A stretch of 64,000 nt of DNA, taken from contig JBOFIJ010000016.1 of the NCBI GenBank assembly GCA_051650105.1, positions 189,256-253,255 on the forward strand, written 5' to 3'. A model generated the notes under the pieces. The model saw only the letters and a list, made by a program, of their open reading frames with translations, did no database searches and was not told where the DNA came from. Within the stretch, counting starts at the first letter, position 1; every line of letters begins with the position of its first letter. Made by a program: the position numbers and the translations under genes. This DNA is from CAMWXW01 sp051650105 (GTDB lineage Bacteria > Desulfobacterota > Desulfovibrionia > Desulfovibrionales > Desulfovibrionaceae). Shown here in pieces: positions 18,030 to 27,292 of the stretch.

Positions 18030-18043
18030 TGGATGTATTGTAA

Positions 18044-18994
18044 ATGGGTTATTTTTTCCTCACAATAAGTTTAACTTTTTTGTTATTTTCTTGTTCTTCG
18101 AATGAATTACCGCCTTCTGTCGTTGCTAAAATTAATAACAGATATATTTCTCTTGATGAATTAAAAGCAATGCATGAAGTACAAACTGTATCTTGGGAAT
18201 TGCCAGTTCCGCCTACGTTTGAGGAAACACGTCTTGAATATGCAGATGTTCTTATGGAGATGATAGTTACTTTATTATTAGAGGAAGAATTAATAAAGAA
18301 TAATATTATTATTTCTGATACTGATGTGCAAAAAGAACTGGATCTTTTACAAAATGACTACACTCCAGAAGAGTTTGAAAGAATGCTTGTAGAAAATTAT
18401 ATTGAATTAAAAGGGTGGAAAGCTCAATTGCGATCAAGGCTTATTTGGGATAGTTTTCTGAAGAATATACTTCATCCACAGGTCTCTGTCGATCCTCGCG
18501 AAATAGAGGCTTTTTATGAGGAAAACAAAGAATCTTTTAGGAAATCTTCCAGTGTTAGGATTTATATTCTAGCTTCTGCAAAGAAAGAGTCCTTAATTCG
18601 TGCTCAGAAAGCTGTTAAAGAAAGTATTTCTGTTGCAGATATTAGAAAGATGTATCCTCATGTTATTATTGACGAAGTTTTTACTTTGGAGGAGAATTTA
18701 CCTCAGAAACTTTCTTCCACTCTAAAAAAGGGAAATTTTACAGAAATTAGAAAAGATGGTAATGATTTTGTGTGTCTTTATCTTTTGGAAAGGTTTCCAG
18801 CAGGTGTTCCTCCTCTTAAATCTATAGAGCTTGTGGTAGAACAGCGATTAATAGAGGAAAAACTGGATTCCTTATATGAAGAAACTATAAATTTCCTTTT
18901 AAAGAAAACTATTATAGAGGTTGCTCCTTCTTTGAAGCCATATATTTCTATTCAAGAAGTAGCAAAAAAGTCTTCTAGTAAAAATATAGAGTAA
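18044..18994 (+). CDS. SurA-like periplasmic lipoprotein (PpiC/SurA N-domain)
   Basis: The 316-residue protein has a lipoprotein signal (hydrophobic stretch ending LLFSCSS, Cys17 as lipid anchor). A SurA N-domain helical chaperone region with the usual VAKINNRYISLDEL start follows, then a weak parvulin-like region (about residues 165-255) without clear active-site residues, and a C-terminal helix. It probably acts as an outer-membrane-protein chaperone tethered in the periplasm. It is followed 60 bases later by a soluble homologue. No strong ribosome-binding site precedes the ATG. Confidence 0.7.
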   Translation: MGYFFLTISLTFLLFSCSSNELPPSVVAKINNRYISLDELKAMHEVQTVSWELPVPPTFEETRLEYADVLMEMIVTLLLEEELIKNNIIISDTDVQKELDLLQNDYTPEEFERMLVENYIELKGWKAQLRSRLIWDSFLKNILHPQVSVDPREIEAFYEENKESFRKSSSVRIYILASAKKESLIRAQKAVKESISVADIRKMYPHVIIDEVFTLEENLPQKLSSTLKKGNFTEIRKDGNDFVCLYLLERFPAGVPPLKSIELVVEQRLIEEKLDSLYEETINFLLKKTIIEVAPSLKPYISIQEVAKKSSSKNIE

Positions 18995-19054
18995 AATAAT
19001 GGAACGTCAGGAAGATAATTTTTTTTCTATAAATGCGTTTAATGGGGATAGATT

Positions 19055-19993
19055 ATGAAGCATATTTTTGGGGGAATCCTTTATACTGTATTATTCGAAA
19101 GTATGATTTTGTCTTTTCTATTCTCAGTGAGCTTTGCTCATACAACGGATGTGTTAAATAAAGTGATGGCTTCTGTTGCGGGAGAAATTATTACGCAATA
19201 TGATATTTTTCTCGCAATACAGGAACAACTTAGAACGGAGGATGTTGATGTTAAGAATTCAAATAATAAGGAAAAGATAGAAAGAATGCAAGAAATGGTT
19301 CTTAATGACCTTATTAATGATATTCTCATAATGCAAGAAGCAAAGAGATATAATGTTGTCGTAACTTCTCATGATGTTGATAATGAGATGAGAAAAATAG
19401 CTAGACAAAATAATATTTCTCTTACTGCATTAGAAAAACAAATTGTATTACAAGGAAATAGTATCGAGAAGTTTAAACAAAATCTTAAAGATAATTTAGT
19501 GCGTCAACAAATGATAGGTAGTTTTGTTTGGAGGAAGATTGTTATTGCTCCTCAAGAAATTGAAGAATTTTATAAAAAAGATGCGGAAATTTTTAAAACA
19601 GATTTCATTATTTCTCTATCACATGCAGCTTTTGGTTCCAAGGAAGAAGCACAAGAGGCTCTGAATAAAATTCAAACAAAAAATAGTAATTTCACTTCTT
19701 TTGTTAAGAATAAATCCGATGCCGATTTGGGTGAATTTCATTTTAGTGAATTGGCTCCTTCATGGCAAAGAATACTTCTTTCTGCTAAAGAAGGTAACAC
19801 AGTTGGACCTCTTGCTGTGGATAAAAAGTATTTTTTATTATTTATTTCTAAAAAAGAAGAAGGAAAAATCTTGCCTCTAGATGATGTATATACTAAAATA
19901 GAGAATACTATAAGGGAAGCCCGTTTTGCTAAGCAGTATGCTGTGTTTACCGATTCTTTGCGAGAAAAGACAGATGTTATTATTTATAAATAA
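19055..19993 (+). CDS. surA: Periplasmic chaperone SurA-like peptidyl-prolyl isomerase
   Basis: The 312-residue exported protein has a signal peptide ending near FAHT. A SurA N-domain (VMASVAGEIITQYDIFLAIQ, the classical start) and a helical bundle of about 110 residues follow, then one parvulin-like region (LSHAAFGSKEEAQEAL to GPLAVDKKYFLLFISKKEEG). Escherichia coli SurA has two parvulin domains and is about 430 residues, so this is a one-domain form, as in many anaerobes. It probably escorts beta-barrel proteins across the periplasm. It lies between the lipoprotein homologue and the RodZ-like gene. Confidence 0.8.
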   Translation: MKHIFGGILYTVLFESMILSFLFSVSFAHTTDVLNKVMASVAGEIITQYDIFLAIQEQLRTEDVDVKNSNNKEKIERMQEMVLNDLINDILIMQEAKRYNVVVTSHDVDNEMRKIARQNNISLTALEKQIVLQGNSIEKFKQNLKDNLVRQQMIGSFVWRKIVIAPQEIEEFYKKDAEIFKTDFIISLSHAAFGSKEEAQEALNKIQTKNSNFTSFVKNKSDADLGEFHFSELAPSWQRILLSAKEGNTVGPLAVDKKYFLLFISKKEEGKILPLDDVYTKIENTIREARFAKQYAVFTDSLREKTDVIIYK

Positions 19994-20007
19994 GGGAGTA
20001 GACAGAA

Positions 20008-21000
20008 ATGGAGAAACACACACAAGTTCTTTTTGATGAAATTGGAATAATTCTTAGAAATAGAAGAAAAGAGTTGGGATTTTCCATTGATGATATTGTT
20101 AAAGAATTGAAGCTCTCGAAGAGTACCATAGACGCAATTGAAAATGCAAGAATGGAAGAAATGTTAGAACCTGTCTATGCTAGAGGATTCTATAGAGCAT
20201 ACGGAAAAATGCTTGGTATAGAAGACAATATTCTTATTGCTTTTATTAATTCAGTGTTTCCAATTGCTTCTTTTCCTGCATTGCCTGTTGTCCATGAAAA
20301 AAAAGCATTTTTTGGTTTGTATGCAGAGAATCATGATCTTTCCATTGATCATAAGAAAAAAGAATCTTTTACAAGAAAGAATACTTCTCGATTATATTTT
20401 ATACTCATTCCTTTTGCTATTCTCATATTGGGTTTTATTCTTTTATATTCTTGTTCTGGTGAAGAGAAAACTGACGATATTATTTCAAATGGTTCTGTAT
20501 TAGATGAGAACGCTCCTGGAACATTCTTGCCTGAGAATAAAGATTTTTTTGTAGAAAATAGTTCGGAAGCAGAGGCAAAAGCAAAAGCGGAAGCAGAGGC
20601 AAAAGCAAAAGCGGAAGCAGAGGCAAAAGCAAAAGCGGAAGCAGAGGCAAAAGCAAAAGCAAAAGCAAAAGCGGAAGCAGAGGCAAAAGCAAAAGCAGAT
20701 CTCACTTCACAAATATTGAATGGAGAAGGAGAATCTCAAAATAGTATTGCTATTGCAAATGTGGTTAAGCCACAAGAATTGTTTATAAAAGCCACAGACA
20801 CAGCTTGGGTAGAGGTGACATACGATGGAAAAACAAGAGATTTTACTCTTGAAGCTGGAGAAGAAGAGAAAATTATCTTTGAAAAAGAAATAACAGTTCT
20901 CCTTGGTAATGCTGCTGGAGTTACTTTGGAATACGATGGTATTGTTAAATCAAATTTGGGTAAGAAGGGACAGGTTCGTAAATATACCTTCCCAGAATAG
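20008..21000 (+). CDS. rodZ: RodZ-like cytoskeletal membrane protein with a repetitive linker
   Basis: The cytoplasmic N-terminus carries a Cro/CI-type helix-turn-helix (about residues 10-65, LRNRRKELGFSIDDIVKEL then ARGFYRAYGKMLG). One transmembrane helix lies near residues 130-150 (LIPFAILILGFILLYSC). An Ala/Glu/Lys-rich linker at residues 187-230 is encoded by the tandem repeat listed separately, and a periplasmic DUF4115 domain starts at LFIKATDTAWVEVTYDGK. This is the RodZ architecture, which links MreB filaments to wall synthesis; mreB is at 30793. Length 330. The stop overlaps an alternative recO GTG. Confidence 0.85.
   Translation: MEKHTQVLFDEIGIILRNRRKELGFSIDDIVKELKLSKSTIDAIENARMEEMLEPVYARGFYRAYGKMLGIEDNILIAFINSVFPIASFPALPVVHEKKAFFGLYAENHDLSIDHKKKESFTRKNTSRLYFILIPFAILILGFILLYSCSGEEKTDDIISNGSVLDENAPGTFLPENKDFFVENSSEAEAKAKAEAEAKAKAEAEAKAKAEAEAKAKAKAKAEAEAKAKADLTSQILNGEGESQNSIAIANVVKPQELFIKATDTAWVEVTYDGKTRDFTLEAGEEEKIIFEKEITVLLGNAAGVTLEYDGIVKSNLGKKGQVRKYTFPE
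20566..20697 (+). repeat. 24-bp tandem repeat inside rodZ
   Basis: The 24-base unit starting GAAGCAGAGGCAAAAGC occurs five times (20566, 20590, 20614, 20638, 20674). The fourth copy is 36 bases long because a 6-base AAAAGC sub-unit is repeated twice more; the last copy ends in A instead of G. Copies are otherwise almost identical, which signals recent slippage or recombination. It encodes EAEAKAKA-type octapeptides, so copy-number change keeps the frame and alters only linker length. Confidence 0.95.
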
Positions 21001-21011
21001 TGAATTATTGT

Positions 21012-21767
21012 ATGTTACATTTAACAGGAGAGGCTTCTATCTTACGAATAAAACTTTTGAGAGAGATTGATTTTTCTCTTAAGATTTTTTCTAAGGAATA
21101 TGGTTTTTTTACTGTGTATGCTTTTGGTGGAGCGAAAAGCAAAAAGCGCTTTATCGGTTGTTTGGATATTTTTAATAGAATAGAATATGTGCTCCTTCCC
21201 TCAAAAAGCAAAGATTATATATCTTTACAAGAAGCTAAGTTATTACAAGGAACACAAGAATTACGTAAGAAAGTAGAGTTTTATGGTATGCTTCAAAATT
21301 GCTCTTCATTTCTAGAAATTTCTTATCCAGTACTAGGCCTAAACAATATTGCTATCTATACGTTGTTTACTTCATTATTAGATGTGTTTGAATCGACAGA
21401 AAAATTATCTCCTTTTTTTCCACTTTATTTTAGAATAAAATTGACAATGATGTTGGGATATATGCCTGTAGTGGATTCTTGTCTTGTGTGTAAAACGCTA
21501 TTATCTGAAATAAAGACGCCCTATTTTTCTGTGGAGAAAGGTGGTTTATTGTGTTCTTTTTGTAAAGAAGATTCTTCAGCAATAAAATTACTTTCTAAGG
21601 AAACATTATTCTTTCTTGAATATATACGATACACAAATCCTTTTGATTGGATTACTATGTTTTTTTCCTTACAAAGTAAACAGGAATGTTTTGCTTTAAT
21701 GGAGGACTTTATTTTGTATCATTTAGGTATATCTTGGGAAAAGGGCTATTTTAAGCGACTTACGTAA
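21012..21767 (+). CDS. recO: DNA repair protein RecO
   Basis: RecO loads RecA on gapped DNA with RecR. The OB-fold N-domain is present (ILRIKLLREIDFSLKIFSKEYG, then KRFIGCLDIFNRIEYVL), and a C-terminal helical domain holds the zinc-type CLVC and CSFC pairs near residues 155 and 175. The product is about 251 residues, normal for RecO. I favour the ATG at 21012. An in-frame GTG at 21000 overlaps the rodZ stop; neither start has a clear ribosome-binding site, so translation is probably coupled to rodZ. Confidence 0.85.
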   Translation: MLHLTGEASILRIKLLREIDFSLKIFSKEYGFFTVYAFGGAKSKKRFIGCLDIFNRIEYVLLPSKSKDYISLQEAKLLQGTQELRKKVEFYGMLQNCSSFLEISYPVLGLNNIAIYTLFTSLLDVFESTEKLSPFFPLYFRIKLTMMLGYMPVVDSCLVCKTLLSEIKTPYFSVEKGGLLCSFCKEDSSAIKLLSKETLFFLEYIRYTNPFDWITMFFSLQSKQECFALMEDFILYHLGISWEKGYFKRLT

Positions 21768-21777
21768 CTGAAAGATA

Positions 21778-21806
21778 TTGATATTTTTTTTCAAATGTGT
21801 CATACT
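21778..21806 (+). promoter_or_regulatory. Candidate promoter for the 24-aa membrane peptide
   Basis: TTGATA (21778-21783) is separated by exactly 17 bases from CATACT (21801-21806). It lies just after the recO stop and 35 bases before the small ORF. Confidence 0.45.
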
Positions 21807-21840
21807 TCACAAGTATATCAAGGGAGTAGGGAGTATTGTT

Positions 21841-21915
21841 ATGCAGATTGCAATTTTTTTATTTGGTCTTGTTGTTATTATTCTTGCATTATTCTATATC
21901 AAGAAGAGTAGTTAA
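21841..21915 (+). CDS. 24-residue single-span membrane peptide
   Basis: The ORF encodes MQIAIFLFGLVVIILALFYI followed by KKSS. This is one hydrophobic helix of about 18 residues with a basic C-terminus, the topology of known bacterial membrane micropeptides. A purine-rich AGGGAG seven bases upstream, a possible promoter at 21778 and its position after recO support real translation. The stop overlaps the convergent miaA stop by three bases. I recognise no family. A regulatory or complex-stabilising role in the membrane is only an analogy. Confidence 0.5.
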   Translation: MQIAIFLFGLVVIILALFYIKKSS

Positions 21916-22871
21916 TATTTATATTCTTTCATAATATTATTCATAATTACTTCGCTCATACTTTTTTCGTTTTCTTTGAGAAAAAAGTGAAGATCTTTTT
22001 GTGCTTTAAACCATGTAATTTGTTGTTTAGCGTATGCTCTTGTATTAAGAATCCAATTATATATAGCTTCTTCTTTCGTCGATTTGTTGAGAATATAGTT
22101 GCTTAGTTCTTTTGCTCCGATGCACGAAAATCCTTGTGTTTGTGTATTCATAGCACTCTTTCTTAGTGCTTTTTCCACTTCTTCTTCTGCTCCATTTTTT
22201 AACATCATATTTACACGTTGTGAAAGCATTTTTTCTAATGTTGAAAGAGGAATAGAAATCGCATAAGACTGTGTCATTATTCTTGATGGAATTGTTTCAG
22301 TATGCCAATTAGATAATGTTCTTTTCGTTTGATAGAATACTTCCAATGCTCGTGCTATACGTTGTGCATCATTTGAATGTATAGTGGATGCATATTTTGG
22401 GTCTATCTTACATAATTCTTTATAGGCTTGCGCAATATCTTCCTTAACTTTTTCTCTTTGTTCTTCACGAAGATCTTCTTCAATATCTGGAATTGGTGCT
22501 AAACCAGAAAATAATGCTTTGAAATATAATCCTGTGCCACCAACTAATATGGGTAGAATATGTTCTTTATTACAGGAAAGGAGGCATTGTTCAACTTTTT
22601 TAATGTGCGTGCCAGCTCTCATTGTTTGGTCAAGATTTAGATAAGAATACAGCTTGTGATGGTATAATGCCAGATCTTCAGGTGAGGGTTGCGCCGAGAT
22701 TATCGGAAAGTCATAATAGACCTGTCTAGAATCCATATTTATTATAGCAACAGGAATCTTCTTTTTAAGGCACTGCTCTGCAATAATAAGAGCTAATTTT
22801 GTTTTTCCTGTGCCGGTTGCTCCCATTAAGGATACCACAAATGGCACAGAAGGAATATTATGAAAAGGCAT
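21912..22871 (-). CDS. miaA: tRNA dimethylallyltransferase
   Basis: It adds the dimethylallyl group to A37 of tRNAs reading UNN codons. The 319-residue length is normal. P-loop GATGTGKT is at residues 18-25, the substrate segment NMDSRQVYYDFPIISAQPS is near residue 45, VGGTGLYFKALFSGL is near residue 105, and the RIARALEVF motif is near residue 168. Its start overlaps the end of ppaC by 14 bases, so translation is coupled. Confidence 0.96.
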   Translation of the reverse strand: MPFHNIPSVPFVVSLMGATGTGKTKLALIIAEQCLKKKIPVAIINMDSRQVYYDFPIISAQPSPEDLALYHHKLYSYLNLDQTMRAGTHIKKVEQCLLSCNKEHILPILVGGTGLYFKALFSGLAPIPDIEEDLREEQREKVKEDIAQAYKELCKIDPKYASTIHSNDAQRIARALEVFYQTKRTLSNWHTETIPSRIMTQSYAISIPLSTLEKMLSQRVNMMLKNGAEEEVEKALRKSAMNTQTQGFSCIGAKELSNYILNKSTKEEAIYNWILNTRAYAKQQITWFKAQKDLHFFLKENEKSMSEVIMNNIMKEYKY

Positions 22872-23781
22872 TTTGCAAGAAAGGAATAATTTGTTTTTTT
22901 CTGCTTATCACACCGTCTAACCATATTTCATCGTTATCTAAGCATTTAGAAAATGCTTTTTCTAAATTACTTTTATCTTCTGATGCATATAAAAGAAGAG
23001 AACCTTCTTTCATGATATCAGTTAATAATAGTACGACAGTATGCAGATTATTTTCTTTTTTTGTTCTTTTTAATTCTTCAAGCAGATTTTCTTTATGTGT
23101 GTCAAAAAGGGAGATATCAACGACTTCTAATTGTCCAACTCCAATAGAATATCTTCCCATTGTAAACTCTTTATAATCTCTAAAAAGAAGATCTTTAGAA
23201 GAGGCATTGGAAATATCGGATTTAGCGATAAACATTTGCATACCAAGGTCTAAAGGCTTGTCTATATGAAGAAGTTGAGATAATTCTTCTACAGCTTTTT
23301 CGTCTTTTTTTGTAGAAGTTGGAGATTTGAAAAGAACAGTATCAGAAAGGATAGCACACAAAATTCCTGTAGCAATATTTGTGGGAATTTCTATATTGTT
23401 TGTATCATAAAGCATTTTTACTATGGTGGCAGTACAACCCCAAGGATGTATCCACATATCAAGGGGTGTGCTTGTGGTAATATCTCCTAATTTATGATGG
23501 TCTACAATAGCACAAATAGTGGCATCTTTTATATCTGTAGGTGCCTGCGCATAATCTGAATGATCAACTAAAGCAACTGTCCTGCCAGCCGTTTTTCCAA
23601 GAAGAGGTGGCATATCAAGGTTCGATTTTTCTAAAACAAATAATGTTTCTGGAGCAAGATTCCCTTGTCTAAAAGGAGAGGATTGTTTTCCAAGTTGTGT
23701 ATATAAATAACTTAACGCAATAGCAGAAATGATACTATCAGTATCTGGATTCTTGTGTCCTACAACAATTATTTCTTCCAT
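22858..23781 (-). CDS. ppaC: Manganese-dependent inorganic pyrophosphatase (family II, DHH)
   Basis: A cytosolic enzyme that hydrolyses pyrophosphate to two phosphates. The DHH-domain metal ligands are visible: HKNPDTDS at residues 9-16, VDHSD near 75 and VDHH near 95. The C-terminal DHHA2 domain ends with SRKKQ. Chosen start ATG at 23781 with AAAGGAG five bases upstream; a GTG two codons earlier overlaps that site. The product is 307 residues, without CBS regulatory domains. It lies directly downstream of ppsA, which makes sense for a cell pulling anabolic reactions by removing pyrophosphate. Confidence 0.95.
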   Translation of the reverse strand: MEEIIVVGHKNPDTDSIISAIALSYLYTQLGKQSSPFRQGNLAPETLFVLEKSNLDMPPLLGKTAGRTVALVDHSDYAQAPTDIKDATICAIVDHHKLGDITTSTPLDMWIHPWGCTATIVKMLYDTNNIEIPTNIATGILCAILSDTVLFKSPTSTKKDEKAVEELSQLLHIDKPLDLGMQMFIAKSDISNASSKDLLFRDYKEFTMGRYSIGVGQLEVVDISLFDTHKENLLEELKRTKKENNLHTVVLLLTDIMKEGSLLLYASEDKSNLEKAFSKCLDNDEIWLDGVISRKKQIIPFLQNAFS

Positions 23782-23791
23782 AAGCACTCCT

Positions 23792-26700
23792 TTATAGCAA
23801 TTTTTTCTTTTTAAGATAGTCTCTTTGTTCTAATAAAGCACGTTCTTGTTCTTCTATTGTAGAAAAACCTGCATGTTGTAACGCACTCAATATTGTTTCA
23901 TTCCAATCCCAATTTGCATAGATAATATATTTACACAAAATACGAGAAAATTCTTCTAATTCATATTTTTCTTTCTCAAAAGTTCGTGAATCTTCCAATG
24001 TTGCAAGTTTCTCATGCCTTTTGGCAATTTCTTTATTATACCATTCTTGTAATTGTTTAGGTGTTGTGAATTCTTTTGCGAAATGTACAATAGCGTTTTG
24101 TTTGAGGTAAGATAAAGCCTGTTTAAAATGTTGGGAAGATAACCATTTTCCTAAATCTTTCACAGTGAGATTTTCTTCTTCTATAGCGGCAATATCTAAT
24201 TTTGTTTGGTAATATGTATCTGGTACAACAGATGCTACAGTTATTCCAGCTATAGCAACAACTCCACGTACTATTACACTGTTTGAGACTCCTTGCCCAC
24301 AAAAACCGATTTTTTTCTTATATTTTTGTCCTGTAAAAATGGTGACAAGAATGGCCCATATAACAGCGGGATCTTCTTCATCATAGATGTGTTGTAGATT
24401 AGAATTATCTCTGTCTGTGGCAAGAATCATTTGTGTCATATCGTTTGAACCGATTGAAAAACCATCAAATTCCTCTATAAAGCGTTTTGCTAAAATAGCA
24501 TTGGATGGTAATTCCGACATTAATATAATGGAAAGAGAGTCCTCACCACTCCTTATATTATGAACATTAGCTAGATATTCTTTGATGGTAAGTGCTTCTT
24601 CTAACGTTCTTACAAAAGGAAGCATTAATTGTAAATTAAGGCCACCATATAATTTTCTTGCTTTTTTAAAAGCTTCTGCTTCCCAAGGATGAATACTTCT
24701 TGAGACACCTCTGTATCCTAGCATCGGATTAGCTTCGTGTTTCTCAAAGATCATTCCGCCTAGTAGATTTTCGTATTCATTAGTTTTAAAATCTGTTGTT
24801 CTGTAAACAATGGGACAACCATGAAATGCCATAGCAAAGAGTGCTAAGCCTTGTGAAAGGCTTTGTATATAATAATCTTTTCCAGAACTTGCCCCTTTAG
24901 AGAAGATAATATGGCCTATTTTTTCTTCCATAGATAAAAATTCATCTATTTTCTTTTGTATTCCAGAACTTGCAGCAAGAGAGGAACGAAGAGTGTGTAT
25001 TTTGTTTAATTGATTGATGACAATGGGAGAGCTTTGTGCTTCTATTATTAAATCCTTCAAATCTTCTTTTGAAAGATTTTCTTCAAATACAGCCTGTATG
25101 TGGTCTTCTAGTAAAGGAGATGTTTGCAAGATATCTATATTCATTGAGGCTATTTCTGAATGATGGTCTATTTTATGCTCAAGAACACGGATTTCTTGTT
25201 GTTTTTTATGGATTTCATCAGATCCACGGGTTTCCGACGTTGTTGTTTTCGTGAGTTTTTTATCTAATCCAGTTAATGCTGCCACATACTGTCTTATATT
25301 CATCTGTATAGTTAGAAAACCATCGGACATTTGCTCTTGCAAAAGTTTTGTTAAGCGTTGCTCTAATAAGGATATTTCTTCTCTTATGTAATGGGAAAGG
25401 GTACCATTATCGTAAGCTTCAAGAGCCAAAGGGTGAACACCTATATTTCCCAGCATAAATTCTGCGCGTAGTAAACCAACCTCAAAATTTGGAATTTCAC
25501 GTAAACGTGATAAAAATAAGGACTGACCTACATCTGCTAATACGAGACCAACATCTGTTTGTGTTTCTGGGACAGAAAGGGTATCTATTTCATTGCCTGC
25601 ATCAATAAGAGGCAAAAGTCCTTTATATACTGCTCCATGGGTACCATCAACTGTAATTTCTTGGCCATCAAGAGCTCGTAATGCCTCTAGTCTTTGAACA
25701 CCTATTATGGCAGGAATTCCAAGTTCTCGAGATGTAATGGCCGCGTGGCTTGTGTCCCCTCCAACATTTGCCAATATGGCAGAAGCAACACGCATACCAG
25801 GAACCATATCTGGATCTGTTCTTTCTGCAACAAGAATATCTCCTTTAGTAATTTTATTTAATTCCAACGCTGAGCGAAGAAATTTCACTGTACCATTACC
25901 AGCACCTCTAGAAGCACCATTACCTTTTAGAAGAATATCTGTATTGGCCAGTGTTACAGGGTCTACTTCTTTTCTCCGCATAAAAATTGTTGTTGGGTGC
26001 ATTTCTAATTCTTCATTCCAGCGTGTTTCTGGACGAGCTTGCACAAACCAGAGTTCACCTTTTTCATCAAAGCAAAATTCTGTATCCACTATAATATCGT
26101 GATATGCTCTACTTACGTAGCGAACTCCTTCTGCTATTTTCTGAATTTCTTTTTCACTTAAAGACCAAGCATATGCTTCTTCCTTCGGAACAGTTGTTTT
26201 TTTTGTTCCAGAATCAGCATTATACACAATTTTATATTCCTTAGTTCCCATGTAACGCAAGATAACGTCTTGTCCATCATCTCTTTGATATACATAAAAT
26301 TTATCTGGTGTTACCATTCCGCCTACAATAGCTTCTCCTAAACCGTAGCTTGCATCTATAGAAACGAGATCTTTTCGCATTGTCCCTCTGCAACCTGTTG
26401 CTGTATCTGCACTAAAGGCTGTTCCAGAAATAAGAGGATTAATCATACGCATTATACAAACAGACAAAGATGTATTTTCTATGGCCCATTCTTCCTTGGC
26501 TAGTTGTGCTATTGTTTCATCTCCTTTAATTTCTGAAAGGAGCATTGCATCTGAAATAGCTTCTCTTCTATATGTCATGGAACGAAGATTATATGCTGAA
26601 GCACAATCCCAGTGGTACGCTAGAAGAACTGCTTCGCTTCCTTGCATGTTAAGATAGGTATCTTGCAGACCAGCAAAGGCTTTTTTTCTAGAATCTTCCC

Positions 26701-27292
26701 CCGCAGCAGAAGACCGTACAGCTACAGAAACTTCTTCTCCTACTTCCTCGCATATACTTTTGTATGCAAAAGTGACAGCTTCTTCTACCTCTTTTGGAAG
26801 AATAACCGAGAGAATACCTGCCTGAACTATAATAGAGCGTTTACGTAATTGATCTATCCCTTCTGGTGACGTTGCAAAACCATCCACTACATTATTAATG
26901 AAAGCTCGCAATTTTGTTCTTGGGGAAGGCATTTCTTTATCAGCCAAACGTATTTTTTTACCAAGATTCCTAACAAATTTCTGTAAAAATTCTTGGTCCC
27001 CTGAAATTTCTGGATCGTGCCAATCTGTTCGAGAATACTCTTTATCTACAATATTGCGAACTAATGCTGCATTTACTGTTGTATTATCTAGTAGTTTGTG
27101 AAAAGCAATTGCTGAGATTGCACGAAATTGTGGTGCCTTTATTCCCTCTATACCATTGATATATGCTGTATTGTAATTTTTACCACCCACAAGGAGCTCT
27201 GCTTCCTCTCCTATTGTTGAGATATCACTTGCAGTTAAAACTAAAGCATCCTTTCTTGAAGAGATAGGGCACTCTGTTTTTGTATTTTTCAT
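23792..27292 (-). CDS. ppsA: Phosphoenolpyruvate synthase-like enzyme, enlarged
   Basis: It interconverts pyruvate and PEP. The N-terminal ATP-grasp domain spans about residues 20-435 (VRSSAAGEDSRKKAFAGLQDT near 193), the swivelling phosphohistidine domain has GGDTSHAAITSRELG with the histidine near 516, and the C-terminal TIM barrel has GSNDMTQMILATDRD near 950 and the acid-base Cys near 998 in GFCGQG. Length 1166 residues against about 800 for E. coli PpsA. An extra helical block of about 150 residues lies between LRAEFMLGNIG and DFKTNEYENLLGG, plus a C-terminal extension of about 150 residues. Start ATG at 27292 has GGAG six bases upstream; a 13-codon extension is less likely. PPDK-type activity cannot be excluded. 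Confidence 0.88.
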   Translation of the reverse strand: MKNTKTECPISSRKDALVLTASDISTIGEEAELLVGGKNYNTAYINGIEGIKAPQFRAISAIAFHKLLDNTTVNAALVRNIVDKEYSRTDWHDPEISGDQEFLQKFVRNLGKKIRLADKEMPSPRTKLRAFINNVVDGFATSPEGIDQLRKRSIIVQAGILSVILPKEVEEAVTFAYKSICEEVGEEVSVAVRSSAAGEDSRKKAFAGLQDTYLNMQGSEAVLLAYHWDCASAYNLRSMTYRREAISDAMLLSEIKGDETIAQLAKEEWAIENTSLSVCIMRMINPLISGTAFSADTATGCRGTMRKDLVSIDASYGLGEAIVGGMVTPDKFYVYQRDDGQDVILRYMGTKEYKIVYNADSGTKKTTVPKEEAYAWSLSEKEIQKIAEGVRYVSRAYHDIIVDTEFCFDEKGELWFVQARPETRWNEELEMHPTTIFMRRKEVDPVTLANTDILLKGNGASRGAGNGTVKFLRSALELNKITKGDILVAERTDPDMVPGMRVASAILANVGGDTSHAAITSRELGIPAIIGVQRLEALRALDGQEITVDGTHGAVYKGLLPLIDAGNEIDTLSVPETQTDVGLVLADVGQSLFLSRLREIPNFEVGLLRAEFMLGNIGVHPLALEAYDNGTLSHYIREEISLLEQRLTKLLQEQMSDGFLTIQMNIRQYVAALTGLDKKLTKTTTSETRGSDEIHKKQQEIRVLEHKIDHHSEIASMNIDILQTSPLLEDHIQAVFEENLSKEDLKDLIIEAQSSPIVINQLNKIHTLRSSLAASSGIQKKIDEFLSMEEKIGHIIFSKGASSGKDYYIQSLSQGLALFAMAFHGCPIVYRTTDFKTNEYENLLGGMIFEKHEANPMLGYRGVSRSIHPWEAEAFKKARKLYGGLNLQLMLPFVRTLEEALTIKEYLANVHNIRSGEDSLSIILMSELPSNAILAKRFIEEFDGFSIGSNDMTQMILATDRDNSNLQHIYDEEDPAVIWAILVTIFTGQKYKKKIGFCGQGVSNSVIVRGVVAIAGITVASVVPDTYYQTKLDIAAIEEENLTVKDLGKWLSSQHFKQALSYLKQNAIVHFAKEFTTPKQLQEWYNKEIAKRHEKLATLEDSRTFEKEKYELEEFSRILCKYIIYANWDWNETILSALQHAGFSTIEEQERALLEQRDYLKKKKLL

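Noticed and set aside
20349..20705. Long minus-strand frames rich in Ala/Phe or Leu/Pro across rodZ
   Set aside because: They are antisense shadows of the 24-bp repeat and have no start signals.
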